Below, one piece after another: positions 16,925 through 27,243 of a stretch of DNA of 64,000 bases. The notes below the pieces were generated by a model. The model ran no database searches. It had not been told where the DNA came from and worked only from the letters and a program-made list of their open reading frames with translations. Every line of letters starts with the position of its first letter. The first letter of the stretch is position 1. Made by a program: the position numbers and the translations under genes. This DNA comes from Sphingobacteriaceae bacterium. GTDB taxonomy: Bacteria; Bacteroidota; Bacteroidia; B-17B0; Aurantibacillaceae. The stretch covers positions 1 to 64,000 of the forward strand of contig CANKBS010000020.1 of NCBI GenBank assembly GCA_947480015.1, written 5' to 3'.

Positions 16925-18508
16925 ATGGTATTCTTTAAAAAAATTTGGCTGCTTGGCCCTGTACTACTCTTACTTTTGGGCTGCAGAAAATCAACCAATG
17001 CCAACTGGGATGTGGATGTGGTGCTACCGGTAGTTAATTCGGTTTTGGATATCAAAAATTTTGTGGGGGATAGTTTATTTAAAACGGATAAAAACGGTTT
17101 GATGACCCTAAGCATTCACCGACAGATTGCCTATATAAAACTCGATTCCTTATTGAATTTGCCTGATACAACTTTTATTAGCAAGTTTACCAATACTGTT
17201 TTTCCGATTGGACTTCAACCTGGAGACAGCTTTACAAACGCCCCCATCACCGAACTCAGTTTTAATGTTGGAACCGGTATTGAATTGAAGCGGGTAGATA
17301 TCAGGCAAGGATTATTACACATAAAATTTAGTAATGATCTTTCTCAGCCACTTGATATTCGCTATGTAATTGCAAACGCCACTAAATATGGACCCTTAGT
17401 CATTACAGAAACCATTCCGCCCGGACAAAATTCACTTGTTAAGGAATATGACCTTTCGGGATATAGTTTAAACATGCAAGGTATTTCGGGCAATAAATTT
17501 AATACCATATCTCAGGCTTATACATTGGCCTTAAATCCGGCTGCCACTTCTTCTGTTACTATATTCATTGGGCAGGGTGCCGCCCTTGAATTGGGTTATT
17601 CTGAAATAATACCACAATATGCCGAAGGGTATTTTGGAAATCAAAGCGTTAATCTTGCCTTGGATACGGCCAGAGTGGGTTTGGTTAAAAACTTCAAAGC
17701 TTCTAATTTTTTATTGAGCGATGCCACCATGAATTTCTCCATCATTAATGAGTTTGGCGCTGAATTCAGGGGTAATCTCACCAATGTAAAATCCATAAAT
17801 ACGCCAGATAATAAACTCATACAACTTAATAACAGTCATCTATCCAGCATTAATATAAATCCGGCCAGTAAAAATGGATCGGTGATTAGTTCTTCTACAA
17901 CTGTACTTTCTTTTAATACTGCTAATAGCAATATCACTTCCTTTATTTCAAATTTACCCGATAAACTCACCTATCAAGGTCAAATTGATTTGAATCCGAA
18001 TCAAAATCATAGGGGATGGAGTGATTTTGCCTTTTACAATACCGGTATTAAAATTCTGGCCGACATTAATATTCCTTTAAGGTATACTGCCAATTATTTT
18101 AGATTAAACACCAATTCTGTGACCGATTTTTCAAGTGTGTCGCAATTAGATAAAGTGAATTACGGACGCTTTGTGATTTTTGCCACAAACGGATTTCCTT
18201 TTAATGCCAGCTTACAAGCTTATATGTATAACGATCAAAACCTAGTGATTGATTCGCTTCTTACCTTTGATGCCAACACCATTATGGCCGGAGCTGTGGA
18301 TTATTACAATGTGGTGCAAACACCAACGGCTTCCAAATTAATTATTTCAATGGATAAAGCTAAAATTGAGAACCTAAAAAAATGCAAGTCCATTAAAGTA
18401 GTATCCAACTTTATTATGCCGGTTAATCCGCCCGAAATTAAGATTTTAGATTCGTACCAAATAAGTGTGAACATAGTAGCTGAAGTAAATTATAATGTTG
18501 GTTTGTAA
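16925..18508 (+). CDS. Large lipoprotein of unknown function, first gene of an envelope operon
   Basis: 527 residues. The lipoprotein signal LLGPVLLLLLGCRKS has Cys in a good lipobox, so it should be lipid-anchored. The mature part is Ser/Thr/Asn-rich and predicted all-beta, with several INxxPLRYxxNYF-like strands; no domain is recognised. Nine bases separate it from the barrel-like gene downstream, and the whole group to 23828 runs on the same strand, so they are probably one transcript. It may be the lipoprotein partner of the outer-membrane protein. Confidence 0.82.
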   Translation: MVFFKKIWLLGPVLLLLLGCRKSTNANWDVDVVLPVVNSVLDIKNFVGDSLFKTDKNGLMTLSIHRQIAYIKLDSLLNLPDTTFISKFTNTVFPIGLQPGDSFTNAPITELSFNVGTGIELKRVDIRQGLLHIKFSNDLSQPLDIRYVIANATKYGPLVITETIPPGQNSLVKEYDLSGYSLNMQGISGNKFNTISQAYTLALNPAATSSVTIFIGQGAALELGYSEIIPQYAEGYFGNQSVNLALDTARVGLVKNFKASNFLLSDATMNFSIINEFGAEFRGNLTNVKSINTPDNKLIQLNNSHLSSININPASKNGSVISSSTTVLSFNTANSNITSFISNLPDKLTYQGQIDLNPNQNHRGWSDFAFYNTGIKILADINIPLRYTANYFRLNTNSVTDFSSVSQLDKVNYGRFVIFATNGFPFNASLQAYMYNDQNLVIDSLLTFDANTIMAGAVDYYNVVQTPTASKLIISMDKAKIENLKKCKSIKVVSNFIMPVNPPEIKILDSYQISVNIVAEVNYNVGL

Positions 18509-18517
18509 GAGAAGTTT

Positions 18518-19795
18518 ATGAGAACCCAAAAAAAACAAAAAATAGTATTTTATTTTAGGCTCAACATGTTGTTTGTCCTTTTGATGTTTTTGAGTAAAAC
18601 CTTAAACGCCCAATACAATACCAATTTTCTAAATTATAGTTCAATGGGTCGCAGTGTGTCGGCCAATCTCGATTTTGAGGCAGGCAGCAATGGCATGAGC
18701 ACACCCTTGGTAAACAAACTGTTTTGGGGTGGCTATATTAGTAAGGATGTAAAAGATCAATCGGCCAAGCATTTAAAAGCCAGTAATAATTTCGGCTTGC
18801 TACTTGACTACGATGTAAACGCTTTTGTAAAAGGCAATTATAAATTTGATTATTTAATAGGTGTAAAAAGTCAGGATGTACTAAATGCCACCTACACCCG
18901 AGATTTTTATAATTTGCTTTTTTATGGAAACGGCGCCTACAAAGGGAAAACAGCCAATATTGGCAATTCCAGTGTAAATGCCCTTCGTTTTAATCAAGTA
19001 ACGTTTGGTGCCGTTTTACACAAGGTGGATTCGGTTGGTAAAATCGGCATTTCTGTTTCGCTTATTCAGGGGCAACAATTGTTTGATGTGAAAACTAACG
19101 CTAATTCCAGTTTGTACACTTCACCCGATGGCACGGAACTTATTTTTAATTCTAATTTTAATATGGCGCTGAGCGACACCACGCGTAAAAACCCCTTAAG
19201 CTTTAATGGCATAGGGGCCAGTGCCGATATCTTTTTTGAAACGCCATACAAAAGCCGTATTGGGAAGCGCAGTGTATTAATTGTAAACGCTAACAATTTG
19301 GGTTTTATACATTGGCAAAATAATTCGGTGCAATATAGCAGCGATTCGAGTTTGCGTTATACGGGTTATAATATTCATAGTATAAATGATCTGCGCGATT
19401 CTACCATTAATCGTTTAAAAAGCGATAGTTTGGTTCAGAATCTTTCTAATGCCCGTCACCAGTCTTTTAACGTAAACATACCAACCAATTTAGTAATTTT
19501 AAATAAGGTTTATTTTTCGGAAATATTTAGTTTGACTTTAGGTTTCAGACATATTTTTAATGCCAATTATGTGCCCTATGTGTTTTTGGAACCGGAGTAC
19601 AAATACAAAAATTTTATTTTTGGATTGCATACCGGATACGGGGGTTATGTGAGGTTAAACGTGGGTGCTAACATTACTTGGAACAGCAAAGCCTGGTTTT
19701 TACGCTTGGGAAGTAATAGTTTACAAGGTTATTTTTTTCCTAACATCACTTATGGACAAGGATTGTATTTAAGCTTAGCAAAAAAAATAAAATGA
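18518..19795 (+). CDS. Outer-membrane-like beta protein (possibly DUF5723)
   Basis: 425 residues. The signal region MLFVLLMFLSKTLNAQ is preceded by about 17 extra basic residues; an internal ATG at 18566 would give a more usual signal peptide. The body has alternating aromatic beta strands and GxGAN-type turns, like PorV/FadL or DUF5723 barrels, and ends LYLSLAKKIK rather than in an aromatic residue. The DUF5723 label is from memory of the family and tentative. It overlaps the next gene by ATGA. Confidence 0.68.
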   Translation: MRTQKKQKIVFYFRLNMLFVLLMFLSKTLNAQYNTNFLNYSSMGRSVSANLDFEAGSNGMSTPLVNKLFWGGYISKDVKDQSAKHLKASNNFGLLLDYDVNAFVKGNYKFDYLIGVKSQDVLNATYTRDFYNLLFYGNGAYKGKTANIGNSSVNALRFNQVTFGAVLHKVDSVGKIGISVSLIQGQQLFDVKTNANSSLYTSPDGTELIFNSNFNMALSDTTRKNPLSFNGIGASADIFFETPYKSRIGKRSVLIVNANNLGFIHWQNNSVQYSSDSSLRYTGYNIHSINDLRDSTINRLKSDSLVQNLSNARHQSFNVNIPTNLVILNKVYFSEIFSLTLGFRHIFNANYVPYVFLEPEYKYKNFIFGLHTGYGGYVRLNVGANITWNSKAWFLRLGSNSLQGYFFPNITYGQGLYLSLAKKIK

Positions 19796-21276
19796 GAAAA
19801 CAACTTATTTACATTCTGGCTTTGCTGAGTTTATTGGTATCAGCGCAGCCCCCCGATAAATTTTATACCAAATTTGGAGGCTCAGGAATTGATATCGGCT
19901 ATGGTGTAAAAGAAACGTTTGATCGCCAATATGTGGTGATTGGTTCTACCAGCAGTTATGGGGCAGGAGGGATGGATGCCTTTATGTTGTTGGTTGACAG
20001 CATGGGGCAACTCAAATGGCAAAAAACCTTTGGTGGCATAGGCACCGATGAAGGAAAAAGTATTTTAGTGAACCCTGCAGATAGTGGTTTTGTGTTTGCA
20101 GGTTATACAAACTCTTTTGGTTTTGGGGGGTATGATGTATATGTGGTGCGAACGGATAAAAACGGCAACATTATTTGGGAAAAAAGTTTTGGTGGTTTTG
20201 ACTGGGATTTTGGAAATGATTTGGTTTTTGCGGCGGATGGGAATTTGGTAGTTTGTGGCTCTTCCTATAGCAGTACTTATGGCAAAAATGACGGCTATTT
20301 AATAAAAATTAATACGAATTCAGGCAATTTAATTTGGCAAAAAAATTATGGCGGCATAGAGGATGATGAATTTAAAGCGGTTGTTAGAAGAACGGGATCT
20401 GATTTTTATCTTGCTGGTAACTCAAAAAGTTTTGGAGACCTAAACGGCGATATGTTAATGTATAAAATTGGTGCAAACGGAGATTCCCTTACATCTATTG
20501 TTTATGGAGGGTCTAAATATGATGGGGCTAATGATGTTATTGTTTTTGACAATAAGGACATAATTTTAGCGGGTGGAAGTAATAGTTTTACGAATGGAAA
20601 GCGGGATGTTTTTGTGATAAAATTCGATTCTTTAAGCAATGTGATTTGGAAAAAGAATTATGGCCAAAGTGGGGATGATGAGGAATGTTATAAAATAGTT
20701 TTTTCTTTGAGCAGCCTTCTCAACGAAGTAGTATTAATTTATACAACTCAAGAGTCAGGAGCATTTACAAAAAAGGACATCAAAACTATTTACCTAAATA
20801 TTTTTGGGGATTATTTTGGAGGGTACAATAGTGGTAAATTCGGATCCTATGGTGATGATGAAGCATTTGATATAGCCCCTGCAAAAAACAAAGGCTATGT
20901 TCAGGTTGGTTATACTACTGGGTATAATGCCCAAAATAAAGATTTGTTTATAGTTAGACAAGATTCTTTACTTGCCGAAGGAACATTTTCTGTTGTTGGT
21001 ATAAATGAAAATATTTCAAAAGAAGATCAAGTCTCAATTTATCCTAATCCATTTACTTCTCATTTTAATATTGATATTACGGAAATTGAATCTAATTCTT
21101 CTATTCAAATTACTATTTATGATGTTTTTGGGAATCTTCTACTTTCCGAAAAACAGATTATTGTTCGTCAATCAAATATGCTGAAAGTTTCAACAATGGG
21201 ATGGAATTCTGGTGTTTATTCATTGTGTATAAAATCGGACATTAAAACATATCACTCAACAATAATTAAGCAATAA
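19792..21276 (+). CDS. T9SS type A cargo with beta-propeller-like repeats
   Basis: 494 residues, start overlapping the previous stop by four bases. Signal peptide MRKQLIYILALLSLLVSAQ. The body holds about seven repeats of roughly 55 residues of the type IWxKxFGGxxxDxGxxxxxxxDxxxVxxGxS (for example WQKTFGGIGTDEGKSI and WEKSFGGFDWDFGNDL), a layout typical of secreted propeller proteins. A T9SS domain (SIYPNPFTSHFNIDI, SGVYSLCIK) closes it. Base use in the last 600 bases is more AT-rich than in the operon around it. Confidence 0.88.
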   Translation: MRKQLIYILALLSLLVSAQPPDKFYTKFGGSGIDIGYGVKETFDRQYVVIGSTSSYGAGGMDAFMLLVDSMGQLKWQKTFGGIGTDEGKSILVNPADSGFVFAGYTNSFGFGGYDVYVVRTDKNGNIIWEKSFGGFDWDFGNDLVFAADGNLVVCGSSYSSTYGKNDGYLIKINTNSGNLIWQKNYGGIEDDEFKAVVRRTGSDFYLAGNSKSFGDLNGDMLMYKIGANGDSLTSIVYGGSKYDGANDVIVFDNKDIILAGGSNSFTNGKRDVFVIKFDSLSNVIWKKNYGQSGDDEECYKIVFSLSSLLNEVVLIYTTQESGAFTKKDIKTIYLNIFGDYFGGYNSGKFGSYGDDEAFDIAPAKNKGYVQVGYTTGYNAQNKDLFIVRQDSLLAEGTFSVVGINENISKEDQVSIYPNPFTSHFNIDITEIESNSSIQITIYDVFGNLLLSEKQIIVRQSNMLKVSTMGWNSGVYSLCIKSDIKTYHSTIIKQ

Positions 21277-21320
21277 AATAAAATAATTATCTATATTTAT
21301 TCCTTAAGAAGTTTTAGTAA

Positions 21321-23828
21321 ATGAATATTAAAAAGTTTTTTATTCTCCTACTCATCTTTTCTTACATAGGCTCCTCAGCGCAGGTTATGAATGTAAGAAA
21401 GTGGCGTAAAACCGAGCGTGATTCGCTTGATTATGGTATGATTTTGTATGAAGAAAAATCATTTTTACAGGCCTTGCCGCTTTTTGAAAAGATTCTCAAC
21501 AACCACTCCGATGAGGAGTTTCTTAAATTTACCTATGCCAAGTGTGCACTTAATCGTTCAGACAAGCATGCCGATGCCTATAAGTATTTGACCGAGGTGT
21601 ATGAAAAAAATAAAAAATTGCCCGACATGCAGTACGACATGGCCTTGGCAGCGCATTATAATTATAAATTTGAAGAGGCTGAAAATTATATCAATCAATA
21701 CGAAGCAAAAAAATTAAGTCCGGAAGCAAAGTTAAAGGCCGATCAATTAAAGCGTTATATTGCAAATGCCAAGGTTTTTTATGCCAATCCCACTGCAGCT
21801 AAAATTAGCAATTTGGGCGATTCCATCAATACGGCCGATGATGAGTATGTGCCGGCCATTACTGCCGATGAGTCCTTGATGTATTTTACCTACGCTGGTT
21901 CTAAAAGTTTGGGTGGGCGACAAAATGCCACTTTACAGGCCGATTCCGGTGGTACATTTATGGAAGATATTTACATGGCGCATCAGCATAACAATAAATT
22001 TCGCAAAGCCATTTCACTCGATAGTTTAAATACCAATGCGCCAGATGCTGCCATTTCGGTGAGCAACGACGGTCGGGTTCTTTTTATTTATCAGGATATT
22101 GGCGATGGTCACGGTGATATTTATAAAAGTGATTTGATTGGTGAGCATTTTTCAAAACCAAAAAAATTACGCGGCGAAATTAATTCATATTCTTGGGATG
22201 GCCACTGCTCCTTGTCTCCCGATGGGCAAACCCTTTATTTCAGTAGCGAACGTATTGATGGCTTAGGTGGTCGCGATATTTACCGCGCCAGTTTGTCGGC
22301 CGATTCGAGTTGGACCCATGTGGTTAATTTGGGTGATTCGGTGAATACGCCATACGATGATGATGCCCCATTTATTAGTGCTGATGGCTTAACCCTGTTT
22401 TTCAGTTCAAAAGGACGCAGCAGCATGGGCGGTTATGATGTTTTTAGAACGGTGATGAATCCGGTAGATTCAAGCTTTAAAAAGTCAGATAACTTAGGAT
22501 ATCCGATTAATTCAACAGCCGACGATATTTATTTTGTAATGGCTGCTAATGGGATTAATGGGTATTACAGTTCGGGTAAAAAAGAAGGCAAGGGTATGAA
22601 AGATATTTACAAGGTTGAACCCAATTTTACTTGGGAAAAACCTGCTTTGTATTTAGTAAAAGGGACTATAAAAAACCTGGAAGGCCCTGTAACTGCTAAG
22701 ATAAAGGTGGAGGTTTTATCTAATAATAATAAGATATACAACACCTTTAGTGCCAATTCAAAAACGGGAGCTTATTTGTTGAGTCTGCCCGGTGGTGCAA
22801 CTTACCGCTTAACATACAGTTATAAAAATCTTAAACCCGAGGTGCTCGACATGGATGCAAGTGCCATAAAAGGTTATCATGAGAAAACAGAAAATATAGT
22901 ATTATCTGTAGCGCCGGAGCCGGTATTGGCAGCGGTTACAGCAATAGCAGCAAATGTAACAGCCACAGTAAATCAGGTAGCAGTTAAAACAAACACAAGT
23001 ACATTAGCCTTAGTCGCAAAAACGACAGCTTCTGAAACAACGCGTATTGCAAAGGTAGAGCCAAAACAAGTTGAAAAAGAACTGAAGGCGGCAGAACCGT
23101 TAGCCAAAGTGGAAGCTGTAAAAACAGAAACAAAAACGGCCGTAATTGCGGAAGTACCAGTTGCAAAAGTAGAGCCTGTAAAAACAGAAACAAAAGCGGC
23201 AGTAGTTGAGGAAGTTGCAGTGGCGAAAGTAGAACCAGTAAAAACTGAAATAAAAACACCTGAGCCGGAAAAAGCAAAAGTAGTTAAAACAGAACCGGTG
23301 AAAGAAACGCTTGCAGTAACTGAAAAACCTGTGTTTAAGCCTGAAGAGGCCAAGCCATTGGCAGAAGCCAAAGTAAGGAAAAGCAAAGAGAAAAATCCAT
23401 TGGCGGCAGCCTGGGATTTTACAGCACAGCCTGTGAGTTCTACTCCATTAAAATTACCGAAGGTGGCGGCTAGTAAAGATGGCTTCACCCCAATTAATGG
23501 TCCACAAGTTAAAACACAAAAATTCGCCGAAAAATACGGTAATGTTGCTGATCAGGATGTGGTGTATTGGGTGCAAGTGGCTGCAATTAAAACCGATAAA
23601 CCGATTGAATTAGCGCATTCTAAAAAATTGGGCAAGGTTGAAAAAATTGATCTGTCGGATGGTTATATACGCGTTACCGTTGGTGGTACCTTTAAAACGC
23701 TGGGTGCAGCTTATAAACATACCAAAAAGGTTGTAAAAGCCGGTCAGAAAGACAGTTTTGTGATTGCCTTGTATAAAGGCAGGCGAGTAAGCTTTGAGGA
23801 ACTTGAAGAGATGGGTTTACTAAAATAG
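21321..23828 (+). CDS. TPR - PD40 propeller - SPOR-like periplasmic protein (paralogue A)
   Basis: 835 residues. Order: signal peptide (FFILLLIFSYIGSSAQ), TPR helices about 30-150, WD40-like PD40 strands about 165-430 (LYFSSERIDGLGGRDIYRA and LFFSSKGRSSMGGYDVF), a carboxypeptidase-regulatory-like beta domain about 450-530, a Lys/Glu/Val/Pro linker with EPVKTETK-type repeats about 555-690, and a C-terminal SPOR-like domain about 745-820 (VYWVQVAAIKTDKP). PorE, a T9SS-linked protein, has a similar front but ends in OmpA. SPOR domains bind denuded peptidoglycan. Its paralogue is at 50812-53088. A terminator follows. Confidence 0.85.
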   Translation: MNIKKFFILLLIFSYIGSSAQVMNVRKWRKTERDSLDYGMILYEEKSFLQALPLFEKILNNHSDEEFLKFTYAKCALNRSDKHADAYKYLTEVYEKNKKLPDMQYDMALAAHYNYKFEEAENYINQYEAKKLSPEAKLKADQLKRYIANAKVFYANPTAAKISNLGDSINTADDEYVPAITADESLMYFTYAGSKSLGGRQNATLQADSGGTFMEDIYMAHQHNNKFRKAISLDSLNTNAPDAAISVSNDGRVLFIYQDIGDGHGDIYKSDLIGEHFSKPKKLRGEINSYSWDGHCSLSPDGQTLYFSSERIDGLGGRDIYRASLSADSSWTHVVNLGDSVNTPYDDDAPFISADGLTLFFSSKGRSSMGGYDVFRTVMNPVDSSFKKSDNLGYPINSTADDIYFVMAANGINGYYSSGKKEGKGMKDIYKVEPNFTWEKPALYLVKGTIKNLEGPVTAKIKVEVLSNNNKIYNTFSANSKTGAYLLSLPGGATYRLTYSYKNLKPEVLDMDASAIKGYHEKTENIVLSVAPEPVLAAVTAIAANVTATVNQVAVKTNTSTLALVAKTTASETTRIAKVEPKQVEKELKAAEPLAKVEAVKTETKTAVIAEVPVAKVEPVKTETKAAVVEEVAVAKVEPVKTEIKTPEPEKAKVVKTEPVKETLAVTEKPVFKPEEAKPLAEAKVRKSKEKNPLAAAWDFTAQPVSSTPLKLPKVAASKDGFTPINGPQVKTQKFAEKYGNVADQDVVYWVQVAAIKTDKPIELAHSKKLGKVEKIDLSDGYIRVTVGGTFKTLGAAYKHTKKVVKAGQKDSFVIALYKGRRVSFEELEEMGLLK

Positions 23829-23854
23829 CCAACGCTATTATTTGCTTTTGGTTG

Positions 23855-23892
23855 AATCCGTTTATTTTAAAAAAATTGACGGATTTTTTTTG
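23855..23892 (+). terminator. Probable terminator of the envelope operon
   Basis: AATCCGT (23855-23861) pairs with ACGGATT (23879-23885), followed by T-run. The loop is long (17 nt), so strength is uncertain. Confidence 0.65.
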
Positions 23893-24013
23893 AACAATTT
23901 CCTGCCCTCATAGCCTTTGATTGCTTGTTAAGCCGCAATAACAGCATAAGTCTAGAAAAAAATGAGATGCTGTCTTAGTGCGGCTAATCCTCATGCGACA
24001 GGCGCATGATGAA

Positions 24014-24114
24014 CTTATTAGTGTTTGTTAGGATTTCTTTTCACACAAAACGCGGAAATCCTTACAAACACTTATATCGCAGAATTGCAGTTTAATTCTG
24101 TTAAGGGTTAAATA
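24014..24114 (-). repeat. Two-hairpin intergenic element, copy A
   Basis: An 18-base inverted repeat with one mismatch (AGTGTTTGTTAGGATTTC at 24020-24037 against 24055-24072) is followed by a second hairpin CAGAATT / AATTCTG (24080-24100). Read on the minus strand it aligns over about 95 bases with 59969-60066. A separate small hairpin CATGCG/CGCATG lies at 23992-24008. The rest of the gap from 23893 to 24159 shows nothing else. Confidence 0.75.
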
Positions 24115-24159
24115 AGCCTTTTAGTGAGCAATTGTTTTAGCAAATCGCTTTTTTTTCAG

Positions 24160-24167
24160 TACTTTTG
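24160..24167 (+). promoter_or_regulatory. -7 element of the pyrG promoter
   Basis: TACTTTTG fits TAnnTTTG and is 32 bases before the pyrG ATG. Only a poor T-rich -33 region is seen. Confidence 0.55.
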
Positions 24168-24193
24168 CCTACAGTTTTAAAAAACTTCTATAA

Positions 24194-25800
<1,607 letters not shown>

Positions 25801-25801
<1 letters not shown>

Positions 25802-26307
25802 TGGAACTTTTAGAAGTAGGATATTTTAGTAAAACACACGGTGTTAAGGGACATTTAATTCTTCGCACCGAGATGGCTATTTTACTGGAAGATCTGAAAG
25901 CCTTGTTTATTGAGGCCAGTTCGGGCAAAGCCCCTTATTTTATTGAAGAAATAAAAGACAGCAATACCGGAATTATTTTGCGCTTGGAAGAAGTGGATAC
26001 CGTTGAAAAAGCAAAGCCGTTGCTTGGTAAAAAGGTCTTTATTGATGCCTCATTGGTTGAAGAAGAGGAAGCAGATTTTGAATGGTTGGGATATGAGTTG
26101 ATTGATGAGGCGAAGGGATTCTTGGGCATTGTGAATGGGGTTACGAATAACGGACATCAGGTATTATTGAGTATCCCATTCAGGGGGAAAGAAGTGATAT
26201 TGCCCTTGGTAGAAGATTTTGTGCAACGAATTGACGAAAAAGAAAAAAAACTTTATTATAATGCTCCGGAAGGCTTGATAGACTTGTATTTGGAGGAAGC
26301 AGAATAA
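25801..26307 (+). CDS. rimM: Ribosome maturation factor RimM
   Basis: 168 residues. The N-terminal RimM barrel begins VGYFSKTHGVKGHLIL, and the C-terminal PRC-like domain has LPLVEDFVQRID. It helps assemble the head of the 30S subunit and binds S19. In many genomes it follows rpsP; here it follows pyrG with a one-base overlap. No terminator is seen after it before the tRNA-Ser region. Confidence 0.95.
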
Positions 26308-26408
26308 AATAAAAAAATTGTGGATTTTAAATAAAAATTACTTAGATTTGCAATCCAAAATCTGGTAAGCGCTAATGAATGCAGTATACGTTTACTTGGA
26401 AATTGATT

Positions 26409-26475
26409 GGTTAGGTGGACGTCAAATGTCCTTTGGACATTTGAGCGAGCAAGAGCGAAAGCCATCCGCCTAACA
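26409..26475 (+). repeat. Nested hairpin upstream of tRNA-Ser, starting with a copy of the tRNA 5' end
   Basis: An outer stem GTTAGGTGGA / TCCGCCTAAC (26410-26419 with 26465-26474) encloses a perfect inner hairpin CAAATGTCC-TTT-GGACATTTG (26423-26443) and GAGCGAGCAAGAGCG. The first 11 bases, GGTTAGGTGGA, equal the first 11 of the tRNA-Ser gene 105 bases downstream. It resembles REP-type palindromes, but its family is not recognised. Confidence 0.6.
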
Positions 26476-26524
26476 AACATAAGAAGCCAAAATATTTTGT
26501 GAAAACGAAATATTAAAATACCTA

Positions 26525-26614
26525 GGTTAGGTGGATGAGTGGCTGAAATCACCGGTTTGCTAAACCGACGTACGGTGTTAAGCCGTACCGGGGGTTCGAA
26601 TCCCCCCCTGACCG
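26525..26614 (+). tRNA. tRNA-Ser (anticodon GCT)
   Basis: 90 bases with the long variable arm of class II tRNA. The acceptor stem GGTTAGG/CCTGACC has one G-T wobble, the anticodon loop is TTGCTAA, the variable arm TACGGTGTTAAGCCGTA, and the T arm GGGGGTTCGAATCCCCC. The discriminator is G and CCA is not encoded. The outermost anticodon-stem pair is a C-A mismatch. It reads AGC/AGT codons. A terminator follows. Confidence 0.96.
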
Positions 26615-26630
26615 CAGATAAATGCAAAAA

Positions 26631-26657
26631 GGTTTGAGCTTTGCTCAAACCTTTTTT
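26631..26657 (+). terminator. Terminator of tRNA-Ser
   Basis: Nine-base perfect stem GGTTTGAGC / GCTCAAACC with loop TTT and a run of six T. Confidence 0.93.
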
Positions 26658-27243
26658 GTTTTGTGAAGTACCGTCGAAAGCTTGCTTTCGAAAGGGGAGG
26701 CACAAAAACAAAAATAAGATCTGTCTTAGCAGATCTTTTTGCATTATGACTCTGGGACTTTGTGGGGATCAGCGGAGCTAATCCCACCCCCCTGACCGCT
26801 GAAACGAGCTTAAGAAGCTCTAAAACCCCCGAAAACAGGGGGTTTTTTGTTGACCGTTTTTAAGGGGGTGTAATTTAGGGTGTAATTTCATCAGAATCCC
26901 CCCCCCCCTTGCCTGTAAAATTTTTTACAGAAGAAGCTTTGGCGATAGCGTGGCTTAAAACCTTTATTTAGAAATGTAGTGAATTCTATTAATTGAACGA
27001 TGCGACTAAAATCATTTGCCTTTCTAGGAGTTATCAACTAGTTTAGAAAGTAAATCAAGCGTAAAACAGACACTGTGATGTTGTTAAACGCTAAGAGTGT
27101 ATCGCATGATGCCTGTGGTTAGGTCAATGTGGTGTATTCGTATTTCCCTTGCATTTGTTAGTTTTTTTCATATCTTTACTTGAAATAAATAGCTGCCTCT
27201 ATTTATTGAATGCCGGTAGTATTGTAACCCCAAAAAAATCAAT
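26658..27243. other. Palindrome-rich non-coding region after tRNA-Ser
   Basis: No gene is seen. The region holds TCGAAAGC-TT-GCTTTCGA (26674-26691), a terminator-like AAGATCTG / CAGATCTT hairpin with short T-run (26716-26740), a 13-base copy of the tRNA 3' end (CCCCCCTGACCGC, 26787-26799), a G/C hairpin ACCCCC / GGGGGT with six T (26825-26848), and a C10-like homopolymer near 26900. The last 240 bases before 27244 show nothing recognisable. Confidence 0.6.
26825..26848 (+). terminator. Rho-independent terminator, no gene directly upstream
   Basis: ACCCCC (26825-26830), loop GAAAACA, GGGGGT (26838-26843), then a T-run. No coding region ends here; it may belong to a lost RNA gene whose 3' end is the CCCCCCTGACCGC copy just upstream. 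Confidence 0.7.

Noticed and set aside
22973-23488. Minus-strand ORFs of 171 and 97 aa over the linker of the TPR/PD40 protein
   Set aside because: Antisense shadow of the low-complexity EPVKTETK linker; same for 51131-51508 over the second paralogue.
26256-26787. Minus-strand ORFs over the tRNA-Ser region (162 and 69 aa), with words such as GGIRTPGT
   Set aside because: These are the well-known false translations of the antisense strand of tRNA-Ser; the tRNA and its terminator explain the sequence.
26600-26800. Integrated element at the tRNA-Ser 3' end
   Set aside because: Only 184 bases separate the two 13-base copies and no integrase is in the window; at most a scar remains.
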